Assembly: GCA_963920525.1 (NCBI GenBank) | Contig: OY986439.1 | Coordinates: 30,328,319-30,392,318 of the forward strand | Direction of reading: 5' to 3' | DNA: 64,000 bases | Origin: Dichetophora obliterata | Taxonomy: Eukaryota; Arthropoda; Insecta; Diptera; Sciomyzidae | In this document: positions 31,901 through 41,700 of the stretch, in pieces | Numbering within the stretch: position 1 is the stretch's first letter | Layout of the letters: each line of letters begins with the position of its first letter | Notes under the pieces: model-generated | The model's input: the letters and a program-made list of their open reading frames with translations, nothing else | What the model was told of the DNA's origin: nothing | Databases searched by the model: none | Made by a program: the position numbers and the translations under genes

Positions 31901-32297
31901 ATATTTTGTTGTGTTCGGACAAAATATGATATGTCATGCTAAAAGCTACGAACTTCTGCGAAAACTAAAAATGCTGGAAGATCCCACAGCAGCGGTAAAA
32001 CCTGAAGAGAGAACTGAGTTGATTCGAGAACAAGTGAGAGAGAATCTGCGTCAGGCATTTGAGAAAAATGAGAAAATTTACAACATGCGCACACGTCCCG
32101 TGAGTTTTGAAGTTGGTCAGATTGTTTACCGAAGAAGTTTCGCCCAAAGCAAGGCCTCTGAGCATTTTAGCGCAAAGTTGGCAAACGTTTTCGAGAAAGC
32201 TAGGATCACTAAGAGGATGGGTTCGGCATACTATGAGCTGGCTGACATGGCGAACAAACGGCTTGGGGTATTTCACGCTAAAGATATTCGAGAATAG
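28911..32297 (+). CDS. pol of the RING-gag element (protease, RT, RNase H, integrase)
   Basis: An uninterrupted frame, probably expressed by -1 frameshift from gag (no ATG near the start). Residues are counted from 28953. Protease: D116-TGA in VGLIDTGATISCIANN. RT: FISSLDLKDAFWQIPLD, MPFGLCNAP and Y417-LDD. RNase H: QCDASQYGVGAVLAQ (D566), then EFEVITDHASLKWL. Integrase: zinc region with H in HPMSSHGGIHKT and CEVCKLSKA, then catalytic D844 (YVDLLGP), D904 (SDNGVQF) and E939 (NAVERVNR), with 34 residues between the last two. All catalytic residues are present. The C-terminus ends GVFHAKDIRE without a chromodomain. Looks functional. Confidence 0.92.
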   Translation, partial: CFFRFTNCPSLTSEVACQTEAIPDVPNTQIRILTREEKAATVPQRTFKPLHVRWLEYNAARRRIFQSEGSIQIQCKKKRRSTARLRQFWKKVRALRKFACSAVLSFAPAKDIRPYAPVSLAGEMLVGLIDTGATISCIANNLAKRLLSNQSLKWKRFSINLKTADGTSHASAGVLDTTITVRGVTKPLRFLIVPTLSQDLYLGVDFVKAFGLAGDLFLENYNGSPVREISEVDSNHHVLTTRQQIRLNATILNFPSFSEQGLGRTSLISHVIDVGQAKPVKQRHFSVSPGVEKLLFAEVDRMLALGVIEVSQSAWSSPVALIVKPNKVRLCLDARKVNEVTVKDAYPLPLIDGILSRLPKAQFISSLDLKDAFWQIPLDAASRDKTAFTVPNRPLYQFVTMPFGLCNAPQTMSRLMDKVIPAHLRTQVFVYLDDLLLITETFDDHLALLQEVAICIRHAGLTINIEKSKFLLKQIRYLGHVIGHGTISTDPEKVQAIRDFPLPKTVRQLRRFLGVCGWYRRFVLNYASISTPLTNMLQKAKKFVWTEESIAAFETLKNSLSSAPVLHSPDFSRPFSIQCDASQYGVGAVLAQRDDDENEVPIAYMSHKFNQAQRNYTVSEQECLAAVMAIKKFRAYVERHEFEVITDHASLKWLMGQTDLHGRLARWALKLQGFSFKIIHRKGSQNVVPDSLSRVHSPEDVEISELTETAVTTWPVLDFSSAHFKTENYLKLVDEFQKNNEQQPDIQVVDGLIYKRCEFASGDPTQEEQSWKLWVPEELRRSLIVEAHDHPMSSHGGIHKTLTRLKMLYFWPRMAKQVRDYVLACEVCKLSKAPNYVLRPPMGQQLTSTRIFQRLYVDLLGPYPRSRSGNVGLVIVLDHLSKFHFLEPIRTFTAKKIVEFLEKRIFAIFGVREIITSDNGVQFRSNRFKDLVQKYGVKHNLTANYSPQSNAVERVNRSIIAAVRAYIHPDQKDWDENLYAISAALRSSVHSSSGFSPYFVVFGQNMICHAKSYELLRKLKMLEDPTAAVKPEERTELIREQVRENLRQAFEKNEKIYNMRTRPVSFEVGQIVYRRSFAQSKASEHFSAKLANVFEKARITKRMGSAYYELADMANKRLGVFHAKDIRE
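28914..28920 (+). promoter_or_regulatory. -1 ribosomal frameshift site TTTTTTA
   Basis: In the gag frame the codons TTT TTA sit at 28915-28920, preceded by T, so the heptamer T TTT TTA is in the right register for a -1 slip. It lies in the gag/pol overlap, which opens after a TGA at 28908-28910 in the pol frame and closes at the gag stop. A small hairpin CCTCA/TGAGG (28936-28953) follows 15 nt downstream, a little further than usual. Confidence 0.75.
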
Positions 32298-32345
32298 TGC
32301 CTTCAGTTCTTGTAACGAGTGATGGTCGGTTCCGAATAACTGTTT

Positions 32346-33433
32346 TGTAACGGCACCAAATCTCACCATTTGCGTTGTCGGGGTTGTTCACGATGTGGTG
32401 TATTTGTCATATCATTGTGGTATAACATTTTCACTCTTTACCACTTAGCGTGAACATACCATCGATAAAACCTTTTATTTGGTTCAGATACACAAGGTAA
32501 TCTCAGGTGCACAGCATCGTGAACGACCCTAACTCGCAACGGTGTCAAAGTGTGGACTGACAATTTGCTGTTTGACCGCTGACGGATTTTAATTTGGCAG
32601 CTGACAATTTGCTGTTTGACAGCTGACACATTTCTAAACTTGGCAAATGTGACAGTTGACACGTTGTCAAACATGACAACTGACACTATTTCCACCTTTG
32701 AAAATCATGACTGTTTGTTTGCAACCCGTTTTGCCGTAGTCATTGTGTCACACAGCGGGTATGAGTTACAAAGTTGTATCATACACTTGCATAGTGCAAA
32801 CGCTGAGAAGAAAGCTACTTGTGTGACAAAGGTTTTTTATAGATTGGGAGGGTTTCCAATATATTTAGCCCCTGAACCCTCACGGAAGGGTGGGAAAAGT
32901 GTGGGCCGAGCTCGTCCACCAGAGCTCAACGAGTAGGTGTTGGATGATTGGGCCAGGGGTGCCCAAACGGTTTCCTTTATTTTTTTTTATATTAGTTTTA
33001 CTTGATTTTTACTTCTCGTTTCAGAAAATTTTTTTTTGTATTCTTTATTTGGAATCACCGACGTGCGATGACTTATGCACGTGACATTTGTACGGCAAGG
33101 GTACACGTGGACGGCCACAAGACCCCACCCCACATCTCACCGAACTGCTAGCAATGGCTAACTAGCACGTGCAGCCGTGGCCAACCTAGTGTCCGCGGGT
33201 CACTGGACCGGGGCGATGGTACCGCCTCTGTGCGTGAGCGGCCTAATAAATACTGGTCATCGAGAACCAGGGGCGCTGTAAAAAGGCGCCCTCAAACTAA
33301 ATGCAAAGGGCCGCCCTCTCGCAGAGATGGTAGCACCGCTCCACAACAACCAAAATGTTAAAATTTTGAAATTTAAAATTCATTTTTGAATTTTAACGTC
33401 CATGTTGACTCCAAAATTTACGCCTCCGTTACA
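32346..33433 (+). repeat. 3' LTR (1088 bp) of the RING-gag element
   Basis: Same length as the 5' LTR; AATAAA at 33245-33250. The upstream 48 bp after pol has no purine tract next to the LTR (it ends GAATAACTGTTT), which is unusual for an element that appears recent. Confidence 0.95.
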
Positions 33434-33454
33434 ATTGTTGTGGTCAGAAATGGT

Positions 33455-33601
33455 AACATTGCTGGATAGAAGCAATGGTGAAAATAACCAAAAATAACCG
33501 GAGAGAGGTGTTTTGGTATTTGTTGGTGCCAGATATCGGCTGTGGAATATCACTGGATAGAAGTGATTATTCATTTTAGTAACTGGATAGAGGTTACTAC
33601 G

Positions 33602-33634
<33 letters not shown>

Positions 33635-33676
33635 GATTTGTGATGTAATTTTTAGTAGTCGGATAGTGATTACTAG
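33455..33676 (+). other. series of four stem-loops with a shared 9-nt loop in the element's 3' non-coding part
   Basis: Loop TGGATAGAA is closed by CATTGC/GCAATG (33457-33477). The same loop is closed by ATCAC/GTGAT (33549-33567). Loop TGGATAGAG is closed by TAGTAAC/GTTACTA (33577-33599). A shorter loop GGATAGT is closed by TAGTAGTC/GATTACTA with one G-T pair (33653-33675). The stems share little sequence but each pairs, which points to selection for RNA structure. No protein ORF runs through this region. Function unknown; packaging, dimerisation or protein binding would be guesses. Confidence 0.7.
33602..33632 (+). repeat. A31 homopolymer
   Basis: 31 consecutive A between the third and fourth hairpins of the mdg3-like 3' region. 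Assembly length may be unreliable here. Confidence 0.9.
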
Positions 33677-33949
33677 ACTGAACAATGTGTATTAATCTCA
33701 AATTATTATTATTTTTGTTTGTTTGCATGGTAATGATATGGGACATGACATATTTGACATTGGAACAATGAACCGTCTTATAAAATATGAATTTTGTTTA
33801 TTTGTTTGTAATTTCATTGTTTGTTAATCAGTTTATCAAATAAATTATGTTTTGGTCAGAATTGGCCAAGTGATTGTACAAGATACTGTTTAGATCTTTG
33901 TTTATTTCAGACAAGTCGCACGAGGACGTGCGAAACGGCAGGATGGCCG

Positions 33950-34209
33950 TGCCGTAGTACTATATGCTTTTGAATATAAAACGACAAGCGGCGATTCTTA
34001 TGTCAAAGCGTGGGTGGAATCGACTGGCACTACTGAATAATTTTGAGAAGTAAAATCAAAAAGATTGGGCAAACGGAAGCGAGCAGTAGTGACGAGATCG
34101 GGACTGCCTCGTTTTTATTTTCAAATAACTTATAAAAAATAAAACTTCGAAATAAAATATTTTATTCAAATTTTAAAAAAAAGGATTTAAAATGGATGGT
34201 AATTCGACA
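33950..34209 (+). repeat. 3' LTR (260 bp) of the mdg3-like element
   Basis: Partner of 21419-21678, again TG...CA. The bases just upstream, GGCAGGATGGCCG, are not a classical purine tract; eleven of them equal the start of tRNA-Leu(CAA) as I recall it. Confidence 0.9.
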
Positions 34210-34345
34210 TATATATATATAAATATGTATTTCCGATACGGTAACACTTTTACTAAAAACAAATAGATTTACCAATATTATATATATTCTTTAATTCATA
34301 TGTATAAACTGTTTTCTAAATTAGTTCGATGTCATATGCTGACTG

Positions 34346-35063
34346 TGTATAGTTTATATATATAAACAATTTAACTCATTGAGGAAATTTAAAGAATATT
34401 TATGTATATTTATATAATAACAATTACGTATTAAACCTGCGAAATAATTAATATTTTCAGTAGTAATTGAATACCTAAAGTCTGCTTATCCTAAGCATTC
34501 TATTTTTTAAAACTGTTTAGCTTTAATTTCTTATATGAATTATATATAATTTATAAGCTATAGATATTTCTTAATTTTAGAATATTCTATTTTTAATACA
34601 CAACGCAATATAGATATGGTGAACATGTATATTGTGTTAGTGTTATGATATAAAAAGATATAAATAAGCTTTAATTTTTTATATTAATTCAATAATAAAA
34701 TAATTTAAATAAATTACTTTAATTAAATGTATTTTTGATATTGTAACACTTTTGCTTAAAATAAATAGTTTCAGTAATATATAAAAAATTTTATAAATTG
34801 CTATAAGCTCTTAACAAAAATAATTCTAATATCATATTCCGACTGTAGCTACGTAGGACGGGCTGCAGTATGAGCTTTTGCACATCCTACATGTCCATCC
34901 GACCTGTCAAATCCATCCTACATGTAGGATAGTCCGAAACCCTATATTAGCATGAAAATTCTTATATAGCAGTAAGGCGGTCCGTGGCAGGACAACGTCT
35001 TCCAGGGAATACTAATTTTTTATATATAGGTTTTCGCTTCGGTCGGCAGTCCTCCCACTGCTA
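34346..35063. other. AT-rich repeat DNA with a diverged copy of the MITE right half
   Basis: 34727-34847 (from TGTATTTTTGATATTGTAAC to TTCCGACTGTAGC) is a diverged direct repeat of 34225-34345, about 500 bp apart. Downstream, 34870-34935 has CATGTAGGA/TCCTACATGT words like those in the MITE at 35226. No gene. Confidence 0.55.
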
Positions 35064-35225
35064 TACTTTTTTTTTATTAAATTTAAAATTAATGTGACTA
35101 CATTCAATTTGTCTGAGAGCAAAACAAAAGCAACAAAACTTGAAAAATGTAAAAGAGAACAGAAGTTCCAAGAATTATTGGTAAAAGTTCCGTTATTGTA
35201 AAGCACGTGTTGTTTGTAAGTCATA

Positions 35226-35749
35226 AGGGGCCCTCAAACGATGCTACATGACGGACGTACATGTAGTTCGATAAAGTAACTGGACTTTTTTCGTTGCCCT
35301 CACACACATCGCACATGACGGATAGACTTTGGATGGACTTCATTATTTTTTAGCTGCCGAAGAGTTAACATCAATTAAAAATATTAATATTAATTGTTTT
35401 GAACATTTATTTTTACTTTTTTTATTTTTTTTTGCTTTACATATTCTAAGCCTTCACAATTTTAAGTAAAAATAAAAAAACTCGCGTCAAAATATAACAT
35501 TTGTTACTTTAGGCAGTTTTGCCGCGGGATGTGCTCTCTCTGAAAATTTTCAACAAATGGCAAAATGTACTAAGTTGGATGGCCGCGCACGCAAACGGAA
35601 CTACATGTCGGACGTACTTCGCAAAAAGTCTAAAATTTTTGACTTCCATCGGACATGTCCATCCGCCCTGATTTCTTGCACACGAACGATACTACATGTG
35701 TGATGACTTGACAGGTCGGATGGACATGTAGTATCGTTTGAGGGGCCCT
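35226..35749. mobile_element. MITE, 524 bp, AGGGGCCCTCAAACGAT termini
   Basis: Left end AGGGGCCCTCAAACGATGCT and right end GTATCGTTTGAGGGGCCCT are inverted. Just inside, ACATGTAG-type palindromic words repeat in both halves (GGACGTACATGTAG, GGTCGGATGGACATGTAG). No ORF. It sits in the 5' part of the Tc1-like element. Confidence 0.7.
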
Positions 35750-37051
35750 ATAAACATTTAAGTTTAGTTTTTTTTTGTGCTAGTTGTGACATTGACAGTT
35801 CCATTTATAATGGCACGTTTTAAATACTGTGAAGCTCTTAAATTAAAAATTATTTCCGAATATAAAAACGAAAATTCGCAAATATCTAACGTGAAACAGT
35901 TTGATATTAATCGGTCAATAGTTTGCAGATTAATAAAGAAATATACCTTCACAAAAGACGTAACAACGGTACATTAAAGAGGGCGACCGCGGAAGACATC
36001 GCTGCGTGATGACAGGAACATTTGTGGTGTGTTCAAATGAAATGCATTTGCCATATCCAAAGAGGTTGTTCGGACACTTGATTCAGATATCCACCACAGA
36101 ACTGTTTGAAAACTAGCCTTTGAGAACGATTAAAGAAGTTACAGACCGGCAGAGAAACCTTTGCTTACAGCTAAGCATAAAAAACAAGGTGAGGTTTAAC
36201 AATTTAAAAAATTCCGTCTGAAATTGTGACAACTAGTTGCAATTTTTTGTTTTTTAGACTCATTCTTCCAAAAGAGCACCTAAATTGGACCGTAAAAAAA
36301 GATAGGGTATACACGGTACGGCGCCACCCAGGTACAGGACTTGAAGCCCGAAACTGCAAAATAAATTTTAAGCACCGAGGCGGTGGCATTATGGTCTGGA
36401 CTTGTTTTTCCTATAATGAAGATGAACCATTTCAAAAAATCGATGGAATTATGGATCGATTTGAATATAATGACATTTTAGAAAGCAAGATGCGACCACA
36501 TTCAGAGTGGAATATGTCGCTTCAGTGAACGTTTCAGTCCGACAACGACCCGAAGCACACTTCAAAGCTCATCAAAGATTACATTAGAGGCAATGGAATT
36601 CAAGTCCTTGATTGGCCGGCACAATCACAATGACTAGAATCCCATTGAAAATGGGAATGGAAAATGGTCACCCCTACTCCGAGTAACAATCTTGACGCGA
36701 TGTAGGGGCTTAAGTTGCAATGACACAATACTGCCGGTTGGAGTAGTTCCTCCCTGTAGGGCATAACCCTACAGCTCAGCAGAGCCTGCATCTTTTGTGA
36801 AGCGACAACTAAAAGTTACTCCCCCCTAATCCAGGGTGTCATGCGCACCGTGCCCATTGGATGGTTTGCAGTCAGGGGGTATACCGACTGTATTGGAACG
36901 GAGCCTTCATGATAACAGGCCGCCTCATGAAGTAACTGTGGCCTTACCATGGTATGCGGGCTCTGGCATGGTTGACCACCCTTTCCCAGCCATAAAACAT
37001 AGACTGCGACGCTTTTGTCCTCGGACACGAGCTACCGGTCGAATATTAAAT

Positions 37052-38719
37052 ATGAGCACAAACAAAAAAACAAAACACAACAAACAGGAAGACTTGCGGG
37101 GAGTCACCGCAAGCAGAGCAGCAGACCTCATGGAACAGAGATTCCAAGAGGAAGGTCAACGGCAAGGCACCAAACCTAGGAGAAATCCTCCTCCGCCAGC
37201 CAGAACACAAGTCAATAGGACTGTACGCAGCAATGATCAGGTGGAGCATAGAATCCATAATGATCACAGACACTGCAGCACACAGATGAGGAGGCACCCG
37301 TACGGCAAAGATCGAGTGGAGCATACCATCCACAGCGGTCAAAGGCCTAGTACCAGCCACCAAAGAAAAACTGCGAGCCCCAGGAGATCACATCCTGTAA
37401 AAATTCCCCCGGAAGAACACCGGGATGATACGACGTCGGCTCCAAAAAGTATCCCAATCTCGGAAACTGCGTCAACATCCAAGGATGCGGCACAGAAAAG
37501 GGAATCAGAAGAAGGGCAAAAACACAAGCCCTTCCACAGTAGACGTCGCCGTGTCCACCTCCCTCAGCGCGGGGAGCCAGGAGGGCTAGACGACCCACTA
37601 AGAGTCGGCCTTAGTGGAGCAGGCGTAAGATGGTATCTGCGCTATCTGGAACAGGGCATGGCACCCGAAGTAGCTCATGAAAGAGCGGTAGAGCATCGGG
37701 GTAAAGCACCGGTACCAGAGGCAACGAAGAGGAGCTGCAGCGAGATAACGCCTCCTCAACGTCCAGAGAGCAAGAAGGCCAGAATAGCTCCTGGAAGCAA
37801 CAGTAGGTCAGTGCCAGGGGCTAAGGTACCCGAGCCAGAACCTCAGAAAAATAGAAAAAGCTATGCAAGCATAACTAAGGGCATCCAAATAGCGGTTCTG
37901 CCCAAAGAATACCCCCGGCAAATGCTAAGTCCGGATGAGCTCTCGGAGCTAGAAGAAGCCATATTGAGCGAAGTAGTGAAGGGCTGGTCCACCAAGCTAC
38001 AGTTTGAGGGAATTCACTTTCGTCCGGGCATGTTACTGGTCGACTGTTCGAATCCCTCAACAGCAGAATGGCTGCGAGCAGCAGCACCAAAGCTCGAGCA
38101 ATGGAAAGGGCTAGAACTTATGGCTTGCCTAGGGGAGGAGGTCCCAAAAGGGCATACCGTTAGAATGTTCTTGCCAAGAAGTTCAAGCACGGAGATCAAT
38201 AGATCGATGGGACTAATTGCCGCCCAGAACGATGGTCTCAATACTAAGTATTGGAAGATATTGAGCTCCAAGGATGAGGGAAGTGGGCATATGCTCACGT
38301 TCTCGATAGATAGGGAGTCACTTGAGACTATCAAGTCAAGGGGCTCCACTATCAGCTTCCGCTTTGGAACCATTCCGGTGTTGGGCACAAAATCGCCACC
38401 AACCAAACCGGTCAAAGCAGCAACATCCACAGCTGCAGCGCCCACAGCTGTAACGTCAACAGTGGTATCATCCACAGAAGCCACATCTGCGACTCCAAAT
38501 GAAGGAAAAGACGCAACGCCACCAATACAACCAACTGGTGAAGTTGTTACGGAGAAGTTTGCCTCCGTCTCGGTCATCACCGCAACACCTTCAATCGAAG
38601 ATCAAGCAGAGGGCATGAACCTCGCCGCTCTCACGATTGATGGTTGTAAAAGCGAACCTCCGACTGAGGTAGTAGCAACGCTGCCTGAAGAAGACCGGGG
38701 CAGCAGTCCAGTGCTATGA
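37052..38719 (+). CDS. LINE ORF1 protein (nucleic-acid binding, DUF4780-like)
   Basis: 555 residues from the ATG in AAATATGAGC; the frame is open upstream to 36836, but that start would be GTG. The N-terminal half is basic and Pro/Gln/Arg-rich (HNKQEDLRGVTASRAADLME, RRRVHLPQRGE). The central part, from YASITKGIQIAVLPKEYPR to TISFRFGTIPVLG, resembles the RRM-like DUF4780 domain seen in insect LINE ORF1s. The C-terminus is Thr/Ala/Pro-rich. No CCHC knuckles were seen, although many related ORF1s have them. It probably coats the element RNA. Its stop overlaps the ORF2 start (ATGA at 38716). Confidence 0.75.
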   Translation: MSTNKKTKHNKQEDLRGVTASRAADLMEQRFQEEGQRQGTKPRRNPPPPARTQVNRTVRSNDQVEHRIHNDHRHCSTQMRRHPYGKDRVEHTIHSGQRPSTSHQRKTASPRRSHPVKIPPEEHRDDTTSAPKSIPISETASTSKDAAQKRESEEGQKHKPFHSRRRRVHLPQRGEPGGLDDPLRVGLSGAGVRWYLRYLEQGMAPEVAHERAVEHRGKAPVPEATKRSCSEITPPQRPESKKARIAPGSNSRSVPGAKVPEPEPQKNRKSYASITKGIQIAVLPKEYPRQMLSPDELSELEEAILSEVVKGWSTKLQFEGIHFRPGMLLVDCSNPSTAEWLRAAAPKLEQWKGLELMACLGEEVPKGHTVRMFLPRSSSTEINRSMGLIAAQNDGLNTKYWKILSSKDEGSGHMLTFSIDRESLETIKSRGSTISFRFGTIPVLGTKSPPTKPVKAATSTAAAPTAVTSTVVSSTEATSATPNEGKDATPPIQPTGEVVTEKFASVSVITATPSIEDQAEGMNLAALTIDGCKSEPPTEVVATLPEEDRGSSPVL

Positions 38720-41700
38720 CGATCGGCACAGTAACCAGCACGAAATTTGCCCAAGTAAACCTCCACCATGCAAAAGCTGCTTCGGCAGTTATTGCTCGGA
38801 GGTTTACCACAGAACAACTGGGCTTCGTGCTGATCCAAGAACCCTGGTGCTACAGGGGAAAAGTAAGTGGCCTCTACTGCAAAGAGGGTCAGGTAACTTG
38901 GGACCAGAGAATAATCAATCCCAGAGCATGTATTCTAATGCAGAAAAATATTAATTATATTTGTCTTTCAGAATTTATGACGCGGGACCTTTCAGTTATC
39001 GAGACTCACATCGAAACTGATGGCAAGCACCGCGCCATAGTGATCGCATCCGCTTACTTTCCTGGGGACGATGTCAACATTCCCCCAGCGGAGATAAAAA
39101 GACTCGTGGAGCATTGCAGGAAAGAGCACCTTCCACTAATCATCGGCTGTGACGCCAACGCGCACCACACAATTTGGGGAAGCACCAACGTCAACACCAG
39201 AGGTGAGTACCTTTTAGAATTTCTTTTAAGTAGTAATCTAGACTTCTTCAATGTGGGGGTAACACCTACCTTTGTAACTAGGGCTAGAGAAGAGGTCTTA
39301 GATCTCACCATAGGAAGCCCAGATGTGGGGGATATGATTAGGGAATGGAGGGTATCAATGGAACCTTCAATGTCTGACCATAGAATAATAGAGTTTAGAT
39401 TTGGGGCGAAATGTCAAGAGACAGAACCCAAAAGAAACCCAAGAAATACCAGTTGGGACACATACACCAACAACCTGAAAGAAAACCTACAGAACGTAAA
39501 AGCTAGGAGTAGAATTAGTAACATCCTAGAACTTGAATGCTATGTAGAGCAAGTAAACAATGCAGTATATAATGCCTACGAATCTAGCTGTCCAACAGGG
39601 CACAAGGCAAGAACAAAACATACTCCTTGGTGGAGCGCTGAGCTGACCAGACTCCGGAAGAAGGTGCGATGCAGCTTTAATGCCGCAAAGCGCAACGGAG
39701 AATGGCACAACTACACGGTGACTCTGACGGAGTATAATAAAGAAATCAGGAAAGCCAAAAGACAGAGCTTTAGAACCTTCTGTGAAGACATTTCTTCCAC
39801 GCCAGCAGCAGCCAGGATACACAAAGCAATGGCTAAAGGCAGAGTGGAGACAAAAATGTCACTTCTATTGCCAGACGGAAGCTATACGCTTAGAGAAGAG
39901 CAACGAGCCAGTCACCTTCTAGAAACTCATTTCCCGGGCAGTACACCGGTAACTGAGTATGAGACAGCAGACAGGCAGATCACTCCAAATCAAGAAGAAT
40001 GGAAACTTGCAACGAGCATTTGTACTAAGGCTCGTCTAGATTGGGCACTCAGAACCTTTCAACCATTCAAATCAGCAGGTGTAGACGGCATCTTTCCTGC
40101 ACTTCTACAAAAAGGTGCAGAAACTATATTGCCTCACCTAGTCAAAATAACTAGAAGCAGCCTTGCGCTGGGCTATATCCCAAGGAAATGGAGAAGGGCG
40201 ATAGTCACCTTCATACCAAAAGTAGGGAAAATAGACTACACGCTACCAAAGTCGTTTAGACCCATTAGCCTTACCTCATTTGTACTTAAAACAATGGAAA
40301 AGGTAATAGATAACTATATAAGAACTGAGATTCTGGAGAAGGCACCAATGCACCCCTGTCAACACGCGTATAGGGCGGGCAGGTCTACAGAATCTGCTCT
40401 ATACCAGTTGACTAGCAACATCCAGTCAGCTTTCAAAAACAAAGAAACCGTACTCTGTGCCTTTCTAGACATAGAGGGAGCCTTTGATAATACTTCTCAC
40501 GAGGCTGTGAAGAAGTCTTTACACAAAAAAGGAGTAAATGATACGCTCAGCAGATGGATATGCCAAATGCTTAGCACTAGAACTGCAGAAACAAAAGTGG
40601 GCAACACCACTATAAGAATCAAAACAACAAAAGGCTGCCCACAAGGCGGAGTCCTTTCTCCACTGCTGTGGAGTCTTGTTGTGGACGAATTATTAACGAT
40701 GCTAACCGAGAATGGCATAAAATGTCAGGGTTACGCAGACGACATCGCCTTAATAGCGAGAGGGAAGTTCGAGGATACACTCTGTAACCTGATACAGAGA
40801 GGACTGTCAGTAACAAAGGAGTGGTGCAACACAGTGGGATTAAGTATCAACCCAGCGAAAACCACCATAGTACCTTTCACTAACAAAAGAAGCCTGCCAA
40901 ACCTCCGAACAATGAGAATGGATGGCACTGAAATTCCCTTCAAAGGAGAAGTAAAGTATCTGGGACTTACACTAGATTCAAAGCTTCTCTGGAGAAGACA
41001 TGCAGAGGTAACTATAAACAAAGCAACGCGAGCACTCATGGTATGTAGGAGCCTGGCGGGGAAAAGCTGGGGTTGTAACCCAACAATTCTCCGCTGGATG
41101 TATACCATGATGGTGAGACCCATCCTCACCTATGGTGCAATAGCATGGGCTGAGAGAACCAAGCTAACCACAATGAGGAATATGCTAACAAGGGTGCAGA
41201 GACTGGCCTGTGTATGCATCACAGGGGCCATGAGGACATGCCCTACAGCAGCACTAGAAGTAATTCTGGACCTAACACCCTTACACCTTGTCATAGAGGG
41301 AGTAGCCAAGCGAACTCTGTTGTGCATTGCAAAAGAGGGGACAGGTTTAGGTAAAACTATCAGCAGTAGAGAGAAGGAGGACATTGCAAAGCACACTCCC
41401 TACATCGATCTACCAAGAGACGATATAGTAAAAAGGTATAACTTCGAAAAACACTTCGGAATTAAGCTTAGTACCAAGAAAGAGTGGGACAGCGAGATGA
41501 TATCGCAAGTCAAGAAACCACACAGTATAGCATGGTATACAGATGGGTCCAAGACATTGGAAGGTATAGGCGCAGGGGTGTACGGGCCAAGAACCAAGCA
41601 CTTTGAACCTATGGGGACAACACCCAGTATCTTCCAAGCGGAGATCCTAGCAATACAGCTGTGTGCACAATTCAATCTGGACCGTAAATACAAAGGTCAG

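Larger units (their letters stand above)
25733..33433 (+). mobile_element. RING-gag Ty3/gypsy retrotransposon, 7.7 kb, complete and young
   Basis: The two 1088-bp LTRs differ at four positions by eye. The target duplication ATTG flanks both ends (25729-25732 and 33434-33437). A tRNA-Lys primer site follows the left LTR. ORF order is RING-H2 ORF, gag, slippery site, then pol with protease, RT, RNase H and integrase. There is no env ORF: pol stops 48 bp before the 3' LTR. Long LTRs with a tRNA-Lys primer recall the Osvaldo/Ulysses lineage, which is inference. Only one possible coding lesion is seen, the TAG between the RING ORF and gag. No purine tract is seen before the 3' LTR. Confidence 0.95.
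21419..34209 (+). mobile_element. mdg3/micropia-like Ty3/gypsy LTR retrotransposon, split by a younger element
   Basis: Two 260-bp LTRs (21419-21678 and 33950-34209) start TG and end CA. They differ at two positions by my reading and are flanked by TATA, which is uninformative because the target is a TA run. Without the nested element (25733-33433 plus a 4-bp duplication) it is about 5.1 kb, the usual size for this group. Order: gag with two zinc knuckles, protease, reverse transcriptase and RNase H in one ORF, then integrase, then a 3' non-coding part. It is defective: a frame break near 24300 and a stop inside the integrase. The group name is inference from the tRNA-Leu primer site, the short LTR and the single gag-pol frame. 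Confidence 0.85.
21350..34345. mobile_element. TA-flanked MITE split by the LTR retrotransposon nest
   Basis: The left piece 21350-21418 begins CAGTCAGCATATGACATCG after TA (21348-21349). The right piece 34210-34345 ends with the complement, CGATGTCATATGCTGACTG. The inverted match runs about 47 bp with one mismatch. Without the inserted DNA the MITE would be about 0.2 kb. A diverged relative of its right half lies at 34727-34847, ending TTCCGACTG. Tc1/mariner-type by its TA flank (the right flank is TG, presumably mutated). Confidence 0.7.

Noticed and set aside
33602..33632. A31 as the poly-A tail of an inserted LINE or SINE
   Set aside because: No target duplication and no element body to its left; it lies between hairpins of the mdg3-like 3' region and is probably an expanded A run.
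34984..35062. GC-rich segment that might be a tRNA-derived SINE head
   Set aside because: No A-box and B-box pair at the proper distance and no cloverleaf that I could fold.
38014..38580. 188-codon antisense ORF over LINE ORF1
   Set aside because: Shadow of the sense ORF; no independent signature.
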